In this document: positions 11,951 through 21,212 of the stretch, piece after piece
How positions within the stretch are numbered: the first letter of the stretch is position 1
How the letters are laid out: every line of letters begins with the position of its first letter
Origin: Obelidium mucronatum
Lineage: Eukaryota > Chytridiomycota > Chytridiomycetes > Chytridiales > Chytriomycetaceae
DNA: 64,000 nt
NCBI GenBank assembly: GCA_025765595.1
Contig: JAIVFH010000006.1
Location: forward strand, 248,001-312,000
Direction of reading: 5' to 3'
Program-made: the position numbers and the translations under genes
The notes under the pieces: generated by a model
Database searches by the model: none
Told to the model about the DNA's origin: nothing
The model's input: only the letters and a program-made list of their open reading frames with translations

Positions 11951-12190
11951 GCAAAAAGAGCATTTTCAGCCAGAAAACTCTTGTCCAAGATCCCCAAGTG
12001 GCCTGCTGGACTTTGTAGCTTTGTTCCTCGGAGTGCCTTGCGGCTATCAATTGCTAGCATGTGAAGGTTTATTTGTGTCACTCCCTGCAGCCGCTGATTG
12101 CATGATGGAGGGGTTTGAACCGGCATCCTCTGGAGGGGATGGGCGACCACGTCTTACAGGATGGGCTCTGGCCAAAAATGCTCTTTTTGC
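11951..12190. mobile_element. MITE-like inverted-repeat element
   Basis: GCAAAAAGAGCATTTTCAGC at 11951 continues as CA to 11972 and recurs inverted at 12169-12190 with 20 of 22 bases matching. Similarity weakly extends outward on both sides, where CTCTTTTT-CAAACAG motifs recur. The about 240-bp interior has no coding potential. No clean target duplication was found. The element sits just downstream of the Harbinger remnant, whose family is known to mobilise MITEs; the link is inference. Confidence 0.5.
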
Positions 12191-12199
12191 AAACAGAGC

Positions 12200-13560
12200 A
12201 AAATTTTCATTTCCATGGCGGAACAAGGCCTAAAATTATGTCAAACTTGAAGTACTTCTCTCTGCCATACTTCGCAAGGCTCTCAATAAACCACAGGAGG
12301 AAGAGGAGCCCCTGACCAACAGAGTCAATCACTGATGATAAATTCGGTATGATGCAAATTTGATTTGAAGCACTCTTAATGATTTTCAGTGTTTAAATAG
12401 AGAATCAATCACCAACAAAATCAATTTGCCAGCTGATGTACGCAATCAGCCCCCTATCCATTTTGACACTGGTTTAGAAAATTGCTTCCTGCTTGCATTT
12501 TATCAAATTGGTTGAAACAAGATGGGCCACAATTCTTGCTGATTATTTTGGTTCAGGAAAGGCAGGCACGCAGGGAAAACCGTTAATAAGCCGTCCTGCT
12601 GCGCCACCGTAACCAACTTTTGTCATACCATACGTGGCTGTTGTTGTCTTTTTTGTCACCACTGTTGCAGGCTTCTACATCATCAGAACCGTTGCCAGTC
12701 TCAGGAAACTTGTCAGGAACAGTTGAAACAGTTGTGGTGGCAATAATCCAATTAGCACCAGCAATTGTGTTGGTGGAAATGCCTAAAACAGTGGAACATG
12801 GAGGCAAGTGATTCTGTGATGGGATTTTATTATTGGTTTTAATTCAATCAGAAGTATTTTACAATAATAGAGCTGCACTCCATGTTGTTTTTGGTTGTTG
12901 TGAAAGGACAGGAACAAAAGAATGGGATGAAGGCAAATGTCAGATGTTAAAACAACGGCAAAATGCAATGCCGATATTAAATTTCTGTTTTCATTCTTGA
13001 AGTGCTTTCGAAAGTGATGTCAATCAAGAATTGGTAAGGCAGATACCAACCAAATGAAGAAGTAAAACACAGCCTGGAGAGCTAAAGCGGAAACATATTT
13101 TAAGTTAATTTTTTATTTGTAGTTCGGTTTAAATACATTCTGTGTTAGTTTTGCAGTTTTGTAACTCTGCAGTTCCGTATCTCGTGATCTCAAGGCGTTA
13201 TTGGTCAAGCCCTTGTTCCCCCTAAGCCCCTGTGCCTTTCAGAACCCTTTTGTCTTTCATTGAACTATCTGCTTCTAACAACACGTGAAGAATTCAAGAA
13301 TGGATTGAATCAGATTCTGGAGAGCACGCAAATATCTATTTATTTCTTTATTTCTTTATAATATATTTTTGACAAGTGTTGATAAAGTTTATTATTCACA
13401 AAAGTTGTCCAATAATGTCAAGGGCAGGTTCTCTCCTCATCTTCACTTGAGTAATCTGACAAACGGCTCCAAAGATTTGATGGTGCTCCAATTGGCTTTC
13501 ACGATACATTTTACAAGATTTGGAAATCCTTCAACTGTCCATACATAGACTCATGCCTTG
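12200..13560. other. Degenerate non-coding stretch
   Basis: Only short unconnected frames on both strands, no recognisable protein motif, no clear repeats. Composition is AT-rich like the surrounding transposon debris. I see nothing that can be named here. Confidence 0.5.
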
Positions 13561-13566
13561 ACTGCA

Positions 13567-14390
13567 TCAATTACAAGTTTTGGTTATACTTCTTGATAGG
13601 CTTCCCCAAGTATCGGCAATCAGCAGCCACCTTTTCTCCTTTACAAAGCTTTGGTAAAAGGTTTGTCCAAACCATTTTAATATCAGGCCATTCACCGCAT
13701 GGTACCCCACCAGACATATAGACAAATTTTGACATGCCGATTGCACTAGCAACTTGATAGCAAGGCCAGCATGCTTGAACTTATGGCTGAAAATCCCTTT
13801 GTTGAATGGTCTGGTCTCTTGAATAAGAATGTCAATGCCATCAACGTGGCAAGATGGTACCATGCTGTTCCAACCTTCAAATCTATCGTCAAAATGAATC
13901 TAAGAAAAGATTCTTTCAAATGCGGATACAGCCAAACATCACAGCAAATAAAACAAATGTTGCCTCATTCATGCTATTGAAGATGCAAATCATTCGCCAC
14001 ACCTTGTCCCTCCAGTTTGTCGGACTTAGCTCTGCGTTGTATTCCTTGAAGAAATTCAGGCAGCAGAGGAAGTGGACATTAGTTAACTTCAGCCAAGACT
14101 GGCTCTACGACAATGAGCCAAAGGTCTACAGCTGACTCAATAGAAAGACCAAACTTAGCCACAAACCACTGTTTCCAAACAAGCTTCTTGTGGTAGAACA
14201 AATCTCCTGACAGATTCAGTAGCAGGGCAGCGCGAGCGTGAGTTGCTTGTTCCAGTCCATATGAAAACACGTTGTTTGTTTTTTTGAAGAAGTTTTTTGG
14301 GAAGTGATTGCTCAGCATTTGTTACGTCTATAAATGAGTTAGGTCTGTAAATGAGTTGTCCGAGGCTTGCAGTGTCACATGACTTACAAG
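13567..14390 (-). pseudogene. Second PIF/Harbinger-like transposase remnant
   Basis: On the minus strand the frame from about 13,900 to 13,567 contains HVDGIDILIQETRPFNKGIF followed by SHKFKHAGLAIKL, matching the DG(T/V)D...EP.PF...SHKF block around the first catalytic Asp of Harbinger-type transposases. Upstream frames (14,390-13,900) give a plausible N-terminal region with NWRDKVWRMICIF, but stop codons break it. The third catalytic region is not seen. Orientation is opposite to the copy at 10.9-11.8 kb. Confidence 0.55.
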
Positions 14391-14394
14391 GCAT

Positions 14395-14500
14395 GTGGGT
14401 GCTTCACCACAAATTTACAAGACAATTTTGAGACACCAAAACACAATTTTGAGGCACCAAAACACAGTTCTGTGCTACCCAGAGTCAATTCTGAGCCATC
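14395..14500. repeat. Imperfect short tandem repeats (CAAAACACAxTTxTGxG)
   Basis: About 21-22-bp units of the type caccaaaacacaattttgag recur three to four times with increasing divergence. They lie in non-coding DNA between transposon remnants. Confidence 0.45.
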
Positions 14501-14944
14501 CAGTTTGCAAATTTATGCAAAACTTGTTTTTGCAACTAACATTTTATTTTTTTTTCACACAATTCCAAAGAAAAAAACTGCACAGTTGTGAACACCAAAA
14601 TGGTGGAGGGGATTCTTTTCAGCTACCACAAATATGTCAGGAATTGCACTTTCATTTTAATGGAAGGCACTCATTGATGATTCATTTCGAATGCTATGCA
14701 AATTTTCATGGGCTTGTTATAAAACTTGAAAAAAAAAACAAACATCCTCAAGTAAGCCATTGACAGTTGGTTTGGGAAGTTCCTTGCCTCTTGCTTGAAC
14801 TCAATGCTGAAAGTCTGTTGAGCTGCTCTTCAAAAGAATTCTGGTAAGATCTTTGTTATTTGTGAGTTGGTTTCATCTGTTCTATTTTAAGATTGGGAGC
14901 CAGGGACCAAGAAGCCGCTGTCTGACATTGCTGGACACCAGCAT

Positions 14945-15070
14945 TATGAATTCATGAGTTTTTTTCATGACTTGAGCATTTCATGAGAAGGAAAAGTCAT
15001 GAAAAAATTTTTCTTTGAAATCATGATAATTGCATTTCATGAGCTGCAGTTTCATGAGTTAGTCATGGCC
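14945..15070. repeat. Cluster of TCATGA palindromes
   Basis: Within about 125 bp the hexamer TCATGA occurs seven to eight times at irregular 12-25-bp spacing, plus a related TCATGG. The intervening DNA is A/T-rich and non-coding. The rest of 14.5-15.4 kb shows no gene. Confidence 0.6.
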
Positions 15071-15448
15071 AGTAATAATAGTTTATTGACTATTTAACTA
15101 TTCAGCATCCACAACACAAGTTTCATTGAACTCTTGCTTACTAATGTGGGAATAATTCCCTCTCATGAAATTCATAAAATTACAATTCATTCTTAGCACA
15201 ACCAATTTTTCCAACTCTTCAACACCAAGAAGGGAATATCCCTTTGTTAGAAATGACCCGCCTTGTCGGAATATGTGTGTCTACAGCTTTTTAGCTAAGT
15301 GGTTATTACCCATAAATTGCACGATTGAACCCGGACCCACTAGTAACATTTTACTTTAAGTTTCTGTTTTTGTATTTGTCATCTTTGATTTGTCATTTTA
15401 TCAACTTTTTCAGTTTTATCTTTGTGATATCATTCTTGATTTCACATA

Positions 15449-16178
15449 TTATTGTGCTATCACTCTTGTTATCACAGTTTCAGTTTGATTTTCAGTCAAC
15501 AGATTCATCAATCTCCTCATCTGATGAAGATATTGACTCATCCTCATCCAAACAGAATGACCTTTGATAAAACCAGAGACAATAAGCTGAGTTGGTTCAG
15601 TACTTCTAGTTTTGGTTTGGGCTTGAAATACAGGTGTGGCGGTTGGAATTTGTTCTTTGAACTCGTATTTGGCCCATTGGCAGGAGAATTTGATGTATTC
15701 TTCTTGCAACAAGGCAGTTGCTTTAGATACTTCGCCCAAGGTGAGGTGAATACACGGCACAGTACATAGATCAAGAAGGGTTGCAAGGAGAAGTCTATCA
15801 CTGTTTTTGATGGATAGATTCTAAATTGATTCTGTGGTGTTTCCACAGAATCTGCACTCAAGCTCAAAAACCGCTCGGTAACAGCAATTTTTTCCCGCTA
15901 CAGATAAGTCTGCCACAGGAATATCAACACAAGAAAGGACCAATTGCAGCACAATCAATCACTTTAAGAGTGTCAGAACAAAGGGCTTTGAGGTAAGTTG
16001 AACAGTGAGATGCGGTAAGCACCGCAATAGTGTTCTTCAGTTTGAGCCAAGTGAGTGGTGACTCTAGTACAGTTTAAAATTGCTTCAAACTCTGCAATTT
16101 TGTTCCACTGGTGGCCAAGAATTGTGGGACATGGATCTTGCCTGTCTTGAGGCAAAGCCATCATATAACAAAGATTGA
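15449..16178 (-). pseudogene. C-terminal part of split minus-strand BED-finger transposon
   Basis: Read from 16,178 downward, the frame contains HQWNKIAEFEAILNCTRVTT then HLAQTEEHYCGAYR, wording I associate with the central and C-terminal region of hAT-like proteins of fungi and oomycetes. Further 3' frames are broken, ending in an acidic Ser-rich segment near 15,500. Its N-terminal half lies on the other side of the hAT insertion (21,213-22,480): removing the insertion and one target-site copy restores one open frame across the joint. Damaged and surely inactive. Confidence 0.55.
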
Positions 16179-16186
16179 CCCGCAGG
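16179..16186. repeat. Left 8-bp target-site duplication of hAT element (CCCGCAGG)
   Basis: CCCGCAGG directly precedes the TAGGGATGC terminus. The matching copy CCTGCAGG directly follows the opposite terminus at 21,205-21,212. Seven of eight bases agree; the difference is C versus T at a CpG. Eight-bp duplications are the hallmark of hAT insertion. Confidence 0.75.
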
Positions 16187-17056
16187 TAGGGATGCCAATA
16201 GTCTACCAGATCAGGTATTATGGCCAGGTACACCTGGTCAGGTGTCATGACCAGGTTTTGAATGCCTCGAAACCTGCGGGTAACAACCAAAAAAGTTACC
16301 ACCCAGATTCAAACCGGCAACCCCGAAAAAGGAGCATCGACTTCGCAGCTGCACCATTACCGTCATTTCCCTGGGCGACTTTTACGACAATAAGAAGAAT
16401 TTGTAGAAGATTCAATTATCATTTGCATGGCAACAGTGAACACAGCGTAGTGAGCATCAGAAAATCTGCAATTTCAAGAGGTTAATAAAAAATCACTATT
16501 GGTATGTGGCAATTAAGGAATGTGACTTTTTGTTGGCAACGGTTTTACTCCAAGGGATTCTGAGCATACCAAATTACCAATCTTGCAACTTAGGCCTTCA
16601 TGAGTTTTCGACCTTCAGCAAAGACAACCAAACTCCCCAAGCTCAATGCAGACTTCTAGAGAACAGGTAGGGCGTGCACTCCCGGACCCAGAACTGTTGA
16701 AGTGCAACATTGAGACTCAGTGTGAGAGTGACCATTGATAACAGCTATCTGGAACAGGAATGAACTATCTAAAAACAACTGGTTGAGATCTGATGAGAGA
16801 AAAGAAAACTGAAAAAAAATTGGAAATCAGTTATGTCTTCAGAGCAAGCCACCAACAGCATAGCTGTTCCGTCATCCGACAGTTCTCCCAACCCCACGCG
16901 ATCAACAGGAATCTGTGTGTTGATCACAAGCTGGCGGCTGCCAATTTCAAGGACATCACACCAAAAGCTGGCAGCAACAGCCCTATCTGGTCAAAGGGAT
17001 TATTTAGACGAATCCAAATCAAAGAAGGAACTGTGGGGTTTATTAGTGGTTTTCAG

Positions 17057-19044
17057 TGAGTGATCCTTTTTTTCCAACCCAAAAAAATGATTTCCAACCC
17101 ACGTCACCACCTAAAAAAATGCCCATAAAAATGCAACCGTTAGCACCACAATAAAATCATCATAGCTAACAAATAATGAGAAGAAAGCGATCGAAATCAA
17201 GTAGCTCTCGTCATGACCAAGACACCGCTTCCCAAGTTTTTCAAGAAATCAGTGCCTTGATGAATCAGTCAATACCCCAACGCCAAGCTGCCGAGCAAGT
17301 CGCTGCCAACCATGGTATTACCGCCGAGGCTGCACGCGGAATCTATCGGCGAATCGACAAGCATCCTGATCGAGTCCACGGCAAGCAATTGTTCTCAGAC
17401 CATGATGAGCTTGTGTTTGTCGCCTTTTTGGAGGCCCGATCCTTGTCCCACAGCCCATTGCGCCAAGTAGATTTCTTGCAATTAGTACGCCAAAAGTACC
17501 TTGAAATCCGCGGACCAGGAGATTGGAATCCAAACGGATGGCTAAATGGTTTCTTGGGCCGCCACCAAAAGCGAATTACCCAACGAGCCGTCAAAGCTCT
17601 AACATCCTCCCGCATCAAACCAGCTACAGAAATTGAGGTGAAAGTCTGGGTAAAACTGTTCAAGGATTGGATGGATGAGAATGGCTACAGCATGGGAAAT
17701 CTTGTCAATGTCGATGAAATGCGCATCAAACTCGAAAACGAAAGCTCCCAGGGTTCCTTTCTTGTGAGCACGTCCATTAACCGCCCAAATGTCCACCAAC
17801 GTGAACGTGGTCCTATGGCCAGCTATATTCCCTTCGTTACAGCCTCTGGTGTTCGGGTGGTTGACGTTTTGGTCATTCCGACCAAATACGGAAACCTTGA
17901 ACTGACAACTGAACCTGCGCGACTACGGAGCCAAGATACCACACCAATGTACTTTGTCTACAGTAAAACTGGTTACATATCCGAAGAGCAGTGGGTACCT
18001 GTTTTGGCAGTCTTTAAGGAGGAATTTTCGAAATTGTACCCGGGTTTGACCCCAGTGCTTCTTCATGATAATCTTGGGACCCACAAGACTCCAGCAACAC
18101 TGGAAGCCATGCACGCTGCTGGAATACAGGGTTATTATTTCCCTGCCAATGTAACTCACTTCTTGCAGCCTCTGGATGATCTGTTTTTTGCGAATTTGAA
18201 AAAGAACCTGGTCTCTGAGTTCCATCGCGTGCGGGCCTTTTCCCACACTGCCATTGGCCAGATTGGGGAAATCCTTATACCAATCATTCTTTATATCCGG
18301 AACAAGATAACCAAGGTCCATATTCAAGCCTCCTTCAAGAATACGGGCATTTATCCCTGGAATCCAGAAATCATCCTGAAAAATGCCGCCAAAAATGTCG
18401 CCTCAATTACGGATGCCCAAACAGCAACATCAGACACCCAAACTCAGCTTCGGGACTGGTTTTTAGCTGAACTTCCTGCTCCCGTGGTCAAAAAAGCCAA
18501 AGTCAAGCCTCAAGATGCTGTTTTAACCAACAAGGTCTACAACTCACAAACCTTGCGAGAAACATTACTTGCAGCTGAGCAACAGAAGAATGACAATGCT
18601 CAAGCAAAAGAAGCTGCAAAAGATAACAAGAAACGTGAGGTGGAAGCCAAAAAAGCGGAGAGGGAGGCTCTGAAATGGGCGCGTCAGTGTCAAGGGGAAA
18701 CTAACTCTGTCAAATGTACAAAAACTTGGGTGAGAAGCACAAAATGGTTTATTTGTACGAATTGCGATGAGTTCAGACTCTGTGAGAGATGCAAGGTTCA
18801 GTGCAAAAGCATCAGTGACGCCCATGTTAATGAGTGTGACAAGGAGAATTGAAGAGTCGGAATTATTTCGTTTCGGGTTTATATTAATAAAGAACCGCTT
18901 TGGATAATCGTTAGTAATATGTTTTTCTTTATTTCTGCAAAGTTTCAATGGTGTGGCGCAAGCGGTTGGGCGGTGCTGTTGGTTTTGGTGAAAATGTTGG
19001 TGGGTTGGAAAACATTTTTTGGGTTGGAAAAAAAGGATCACTCA
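17057..19044 (+). mobile_element. pogo/Tigger-type DNA transposon nested in the hAT element
   Basis: Terminal inverted repeats of about 46 bp start TGAGTGATCC and continue TTTTTTTCCAACCC, then an A-run, then a second TTTCCAACCCAC. The right copy (about 18,995-19,044) differs by one A in the run and one substitution in the first 46 bp. Element length 1,988 bp. A TA duplication, expected for pogo, is not evident; the flanks read TTTTCAG and GTATG, so the exact junction is unresolved. The near-identity of the ends and the intact gene suggest a recent insertion. Confidence 0.8.
17176..18852 (+). CDS. pogo/Tigger-family DDE transposase, intact 558 aa
   Basis: A single uninterrupted frame from an ATG at 17,176. 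Residues 1-60 form an HTH-like region (QAAEQVAANHGITAEAARGI); residues 75-135 a CENP-B-type HTH (GDWNPNGWLNGFLGRHQKRI). The DDE core has the first Asp in LVNVDEMRIKL, the second in VLLHDNLGTHKT, and the third in FLQPLDDLFFANLKK, with 35 residues between second and third Asp (DD35D). The last about 55 residues carry eight Cys and a His (C..C, C..C patterns around WFICTNCDEFRLCERCKV), resembling a small zinc finger not usual for the family. It would catalyse cut-and-paste transposition in the nucleus. No stop codons or frameshifts, unlike every other transposase here. Confidence 0.88.
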   Translation: MRRKRSKSSSSRHDQDTASQVFQEISALMNQSIPQRQAAEQVAANHGITAEAARGIYRRIDKHPDRVHGKQLFSDHDELVFVAFLEARSLSHSPLRQVDFLQLVRQKYLEIRGPGDWNPNGWLNGFLGRHQKRITQRAVKALTSSRIKPATEIEVKVWVKLFKDWMDENGYSMGNLVNVDEMRIKLENESSQGSFLVSTSINRPNVHQRERGPMASYIPFVTASGVRVVDVLVIPTKYGNLELTTEPARLRSQDTTPMYFVYSKTGYISEEQWVPVLAVFKEEFSKLYPGLTPVLLHDNLGTHKTPATLEAMHAAGIQGYYFPANVTHFLQPLDDLFFANLKKNLVSEFHRVRAFSHTAIGQIGEILIPIILYIRNKITKVHIQASFKNTGIYPWNPEIILKNAAKNVASITDAQTATSDTQTQLRDWFLAELPAPVVKKAKVKPQDAVLTNKVYNSQTLRETLLAAEQQKNDNAQAKEAAKDNKKREVEAKKAEREALKWARQCQGETNSVKCTKTWVRSTKWFICTNCDEFRLCERCKVQCKSISDAHVNECDKEN

Positions 19045-21059
19045 GTATGATCTTTGCAGCATGGCGGCGAACAGGCACACTGCAATACCCTGTCATTGGG
19101 CCCAAAAGACTGATGCGCAGAAGTCCCTAGCCAACCTGAAAACCCATCTCAAGAATTGCCATTCTTCAGTTTTAAATGAAAACCCTTTGTTGGCAAAGGA
19201 AATTTGGGGAAGCAAAGTGCAGACAACTATTGATTCAACGTCAACACGACTTGTATCAGGGATTGCTGTAAGTGATTAATGTATTCTTAAATACTTGTTT
19301 TAACTTATTCTTGTAAAGCCCTTGCAGCCACAGCAAATCAAAGTAGCTCTTGCGAAGTATGTACTGCTAGACATGGCTCCACTCAATATCTGTGCAAGTC
19401 CGGGATTTCGCCAAATGATGGCCGATATCAGACCAGACATCAAACTCCCAGCACATTCAACTCTTACAGCGTTTGTGAAAGAGTTATACAGAGCAGGTCG
19501 TGCAAAATTGAAAGCCTTTTTGAAGAAAGCAGACGAGGATGGTAACGGAGTGCACAATGAGGAGGGACCTCCGCGAATTGATATGCAAATCAATTGTTGG
19601 GCCCATGTTGTTGATTTGGCAGTGAAAGGTGAGCTTAATTAAAAGCTCAAAGAGTAAATTATAACACAACATTTGTGCAGACTTTTGTTCTTCACTACGA
19701 GTTTCTGGTTCAGCACTTGAGAAAGTCCGTGGCTTTACTGTTTCTGTAAAGGACTCCCCGCAGCGTGTCGAAGCTTTAAAGCGGGCATGGGTTAATACAG
19801 GAAATCAAGAAAAGGACTTTCTAATGGTAATTCTTGACGTTCCAAAGTTTGACATGCTTGACCGCACTCTGGTGTTGAAGTCCACAATTGAGGCATTGCT
19901 GGACATTGAGCCAGCATATGCTGACTTCTTCTTGTCAAAAGAAGAGTGGGGTGAACTTGATGTTATTCACAAGTTCTTGGGTACCGTAAAAGCAACAGTT
20001 AAAACACTTATGGGAAGCGAGTATATTACTGCCTCCAATGTGATTCTAATGTATGACAGATTATTTGAGCACATTGGTAAATCTTTGATTTTACATTTTC
20101 ATCCTCAATCTAACGCAATTCTCAGATAAATTCCTTCGATTTTCTCGACCGAAGACTTTCGCAAGCAAATATGATCTTCTATTTCAAACTCGGTACAGGA
20201 CTGGACTACAACAATTCAATGACAAAATTGTCAAGTACTGGGAAAATGCTTCTCCCTATTTGTTGATTGCAACAATTCTTCATCCTGCATACAATCTTGA
20301 ACACTTCTTGAACGTAAAGTTAAACCAAATGGACGCAGAAGGTCATAACCAAGAGCTGTCAGATGAAGAAAAGAAAAAACTAGTTATGGTTGGTCTCAAC
20401 CAAGAATTTCTTCATCAAGCCAAAGCAATCTGGAAAAAATATTACTCTCGGATACCAGAAGAATCCAATGAGATGCCATCTGTTGTTGAAGAGCTCAAAA
20501 GAAAAGGTGGCCATGGAGGGGCGGACAAAAACTACCACAAATTTACAGTTTCTCTTGGTGCAAAAAAGCGTGCGAAAACAGTTGGGGACGAGTTTGAGCG
20601 GTATGTGTTGTTGTTGGACATCTGTTTATTTTGACAAATCTTTGCCTCAGGTATCCAGCCCTGGAGTCAGCTGTGGATATTGAGGCCCTTTCATGGTGGA
20701 AGTCTCATTGAAAGCAGTTTCCGACTCTTCACAAGATGGCCCTTGATTTTTTGGCAATTCCAGCTTCTTCGGTTCCTTCCGAAAGATTATTCTCCTCTGC
20801 TGGAAATATTGTCACTGCCAAGCGTAATCGACTGTCTCCTGAGACATCCCAGAGTCTCATCTGTGGACATAATTGGTATGGTCGTGGTTTAATGTTTAAT
20901 TCAGTTTCCTGTCGCCACCTCTTCAAAACTTGCGTTGGCTCAATACAAAGACAATCTGGACAGCGAGTCAGACACTTAATGTATTGGGCTGTTTAACTTT
21001 ACAAGATTCCAGTGTTTGCAGTTGTCATTTATTTTTTAAATAAAGTTTTGTTGCGTACC

Positions 21060-21060
<1 letters not shown>

Positions 21061-21100
<40 letters not shown>

Positions 21101-21106
21101 CCCCCC
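21061..21106. repeat. Poly-C tract inside the right end of the hAT element
   Basis: About 38 consecutive C, one G and six C between the hAT transposase stop (20,996) and the right subterminal repeats. It is the complement of the poly-G tract at 9,658. Exact length should be regarded as unreliable. Confidence 0.85.
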
Positions 21107-21204
21107 TTCCCTTACCTGGCTAACCGGTTTCCCATCAGGAGTTACCAGGTAACCCGATGACTCATACCTGCAGGTATCGGGTTTGGACCAGGTACGCATC
21201 CCTA

Positions 21205-21212
21205 CCTGCAGG
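21205..21212. repeat. Right 8-bp target-site duplication of hAT element (CCTGCAGG)
   Basis: Follows the terminal GCATCCCTA directly. Matches the left copy CCCGCAGG except for one C/T difference at a CpG position, consistent with cytosine deamination after insertion. Confidence 0.75.

Larger units (their letters stand above)
16833..20996 (+). pseudogene. hAT transposase, interrupted by pogo insertion and a nonsense codon
   Basis: Exon pieces: from the ATG at 16,833 to 17,056, then 19,045 to about 19,269, 19,319-19,628, about 19,681-20,083, about 20,127-20,600 and 20,651-20,996. The BED zinc finger (SKKELWG ... CHW.QKT ... LKTHLKNCH) is cut in two by the pogo element. Later parts show a hAT core region (MQINCWAHVVDLAVK), LLIATILHPAYNLEHF, and the C-terminal dimerisation block with PASSVPSERLFSSAGNIVT and KRNRLSPET. 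In that block TGA at 20,709-20,711 falls between WWKSH and KQFP; CGA is the likely ancestral codon. Inactive as a protein source. Confidence 0.75.
16187..21204 (+). mobile_element. hAT transposon, 5.0 kb, with terminal inverted repeats and 8-bp TSD
   Basis: Starts TAGGGATGC at 16,187 and ends GCATCCCTA at 21,204 (perfect 9-bp terminal inverted repeat), flanked by the 8-bp duplication CC(C/T)GCAGG. Both subterminal regions are dense in CAGGT/ACCTGGT motifs in both orientations (about 16,210-16,290 and 21,110-21,195), the usual arrangement of hAT transposase binding sites. The interior encodes a BED-finger hAT transposase on the plus strand. It is interrupted by a nested pogo element (17,057-19,044), so the original hAT was about 3.0 kb. 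Near the right end lies a long poly-C tract. Confidence 0.8.

Noticed and set aside
12100..12165. tRNA-like B-box (GGTTCAAACCC on the minus strand) with a possible A-box
   Set aside because: Arms do not fold into a cloverleaf and the sequence sits inside a MITE-like inverted repeat; coincidence or a very old tRNA-derived fragment.
15285..15345. A-box TAGCTAAGTGG followed by GATTGAACCCG, resembling a tRNA
   Set aside because: Spacing is about 13 nt too short and no acceptor or anticodon stem pairs.
16300..16370. Second tRNA/SINE-like B-box (GGTTTGAATCT on minus strand)
   Set aside because: Lies in the left subterminal part of the hAT element and lacks the other tRNA features.
9658..21106. 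Poly-G and poly-C tracts as the two ends of one large inverted-repeat element
   Set aside because: Sequences flanking the tracts are unrelated and the right tract lies inside the hAT element.
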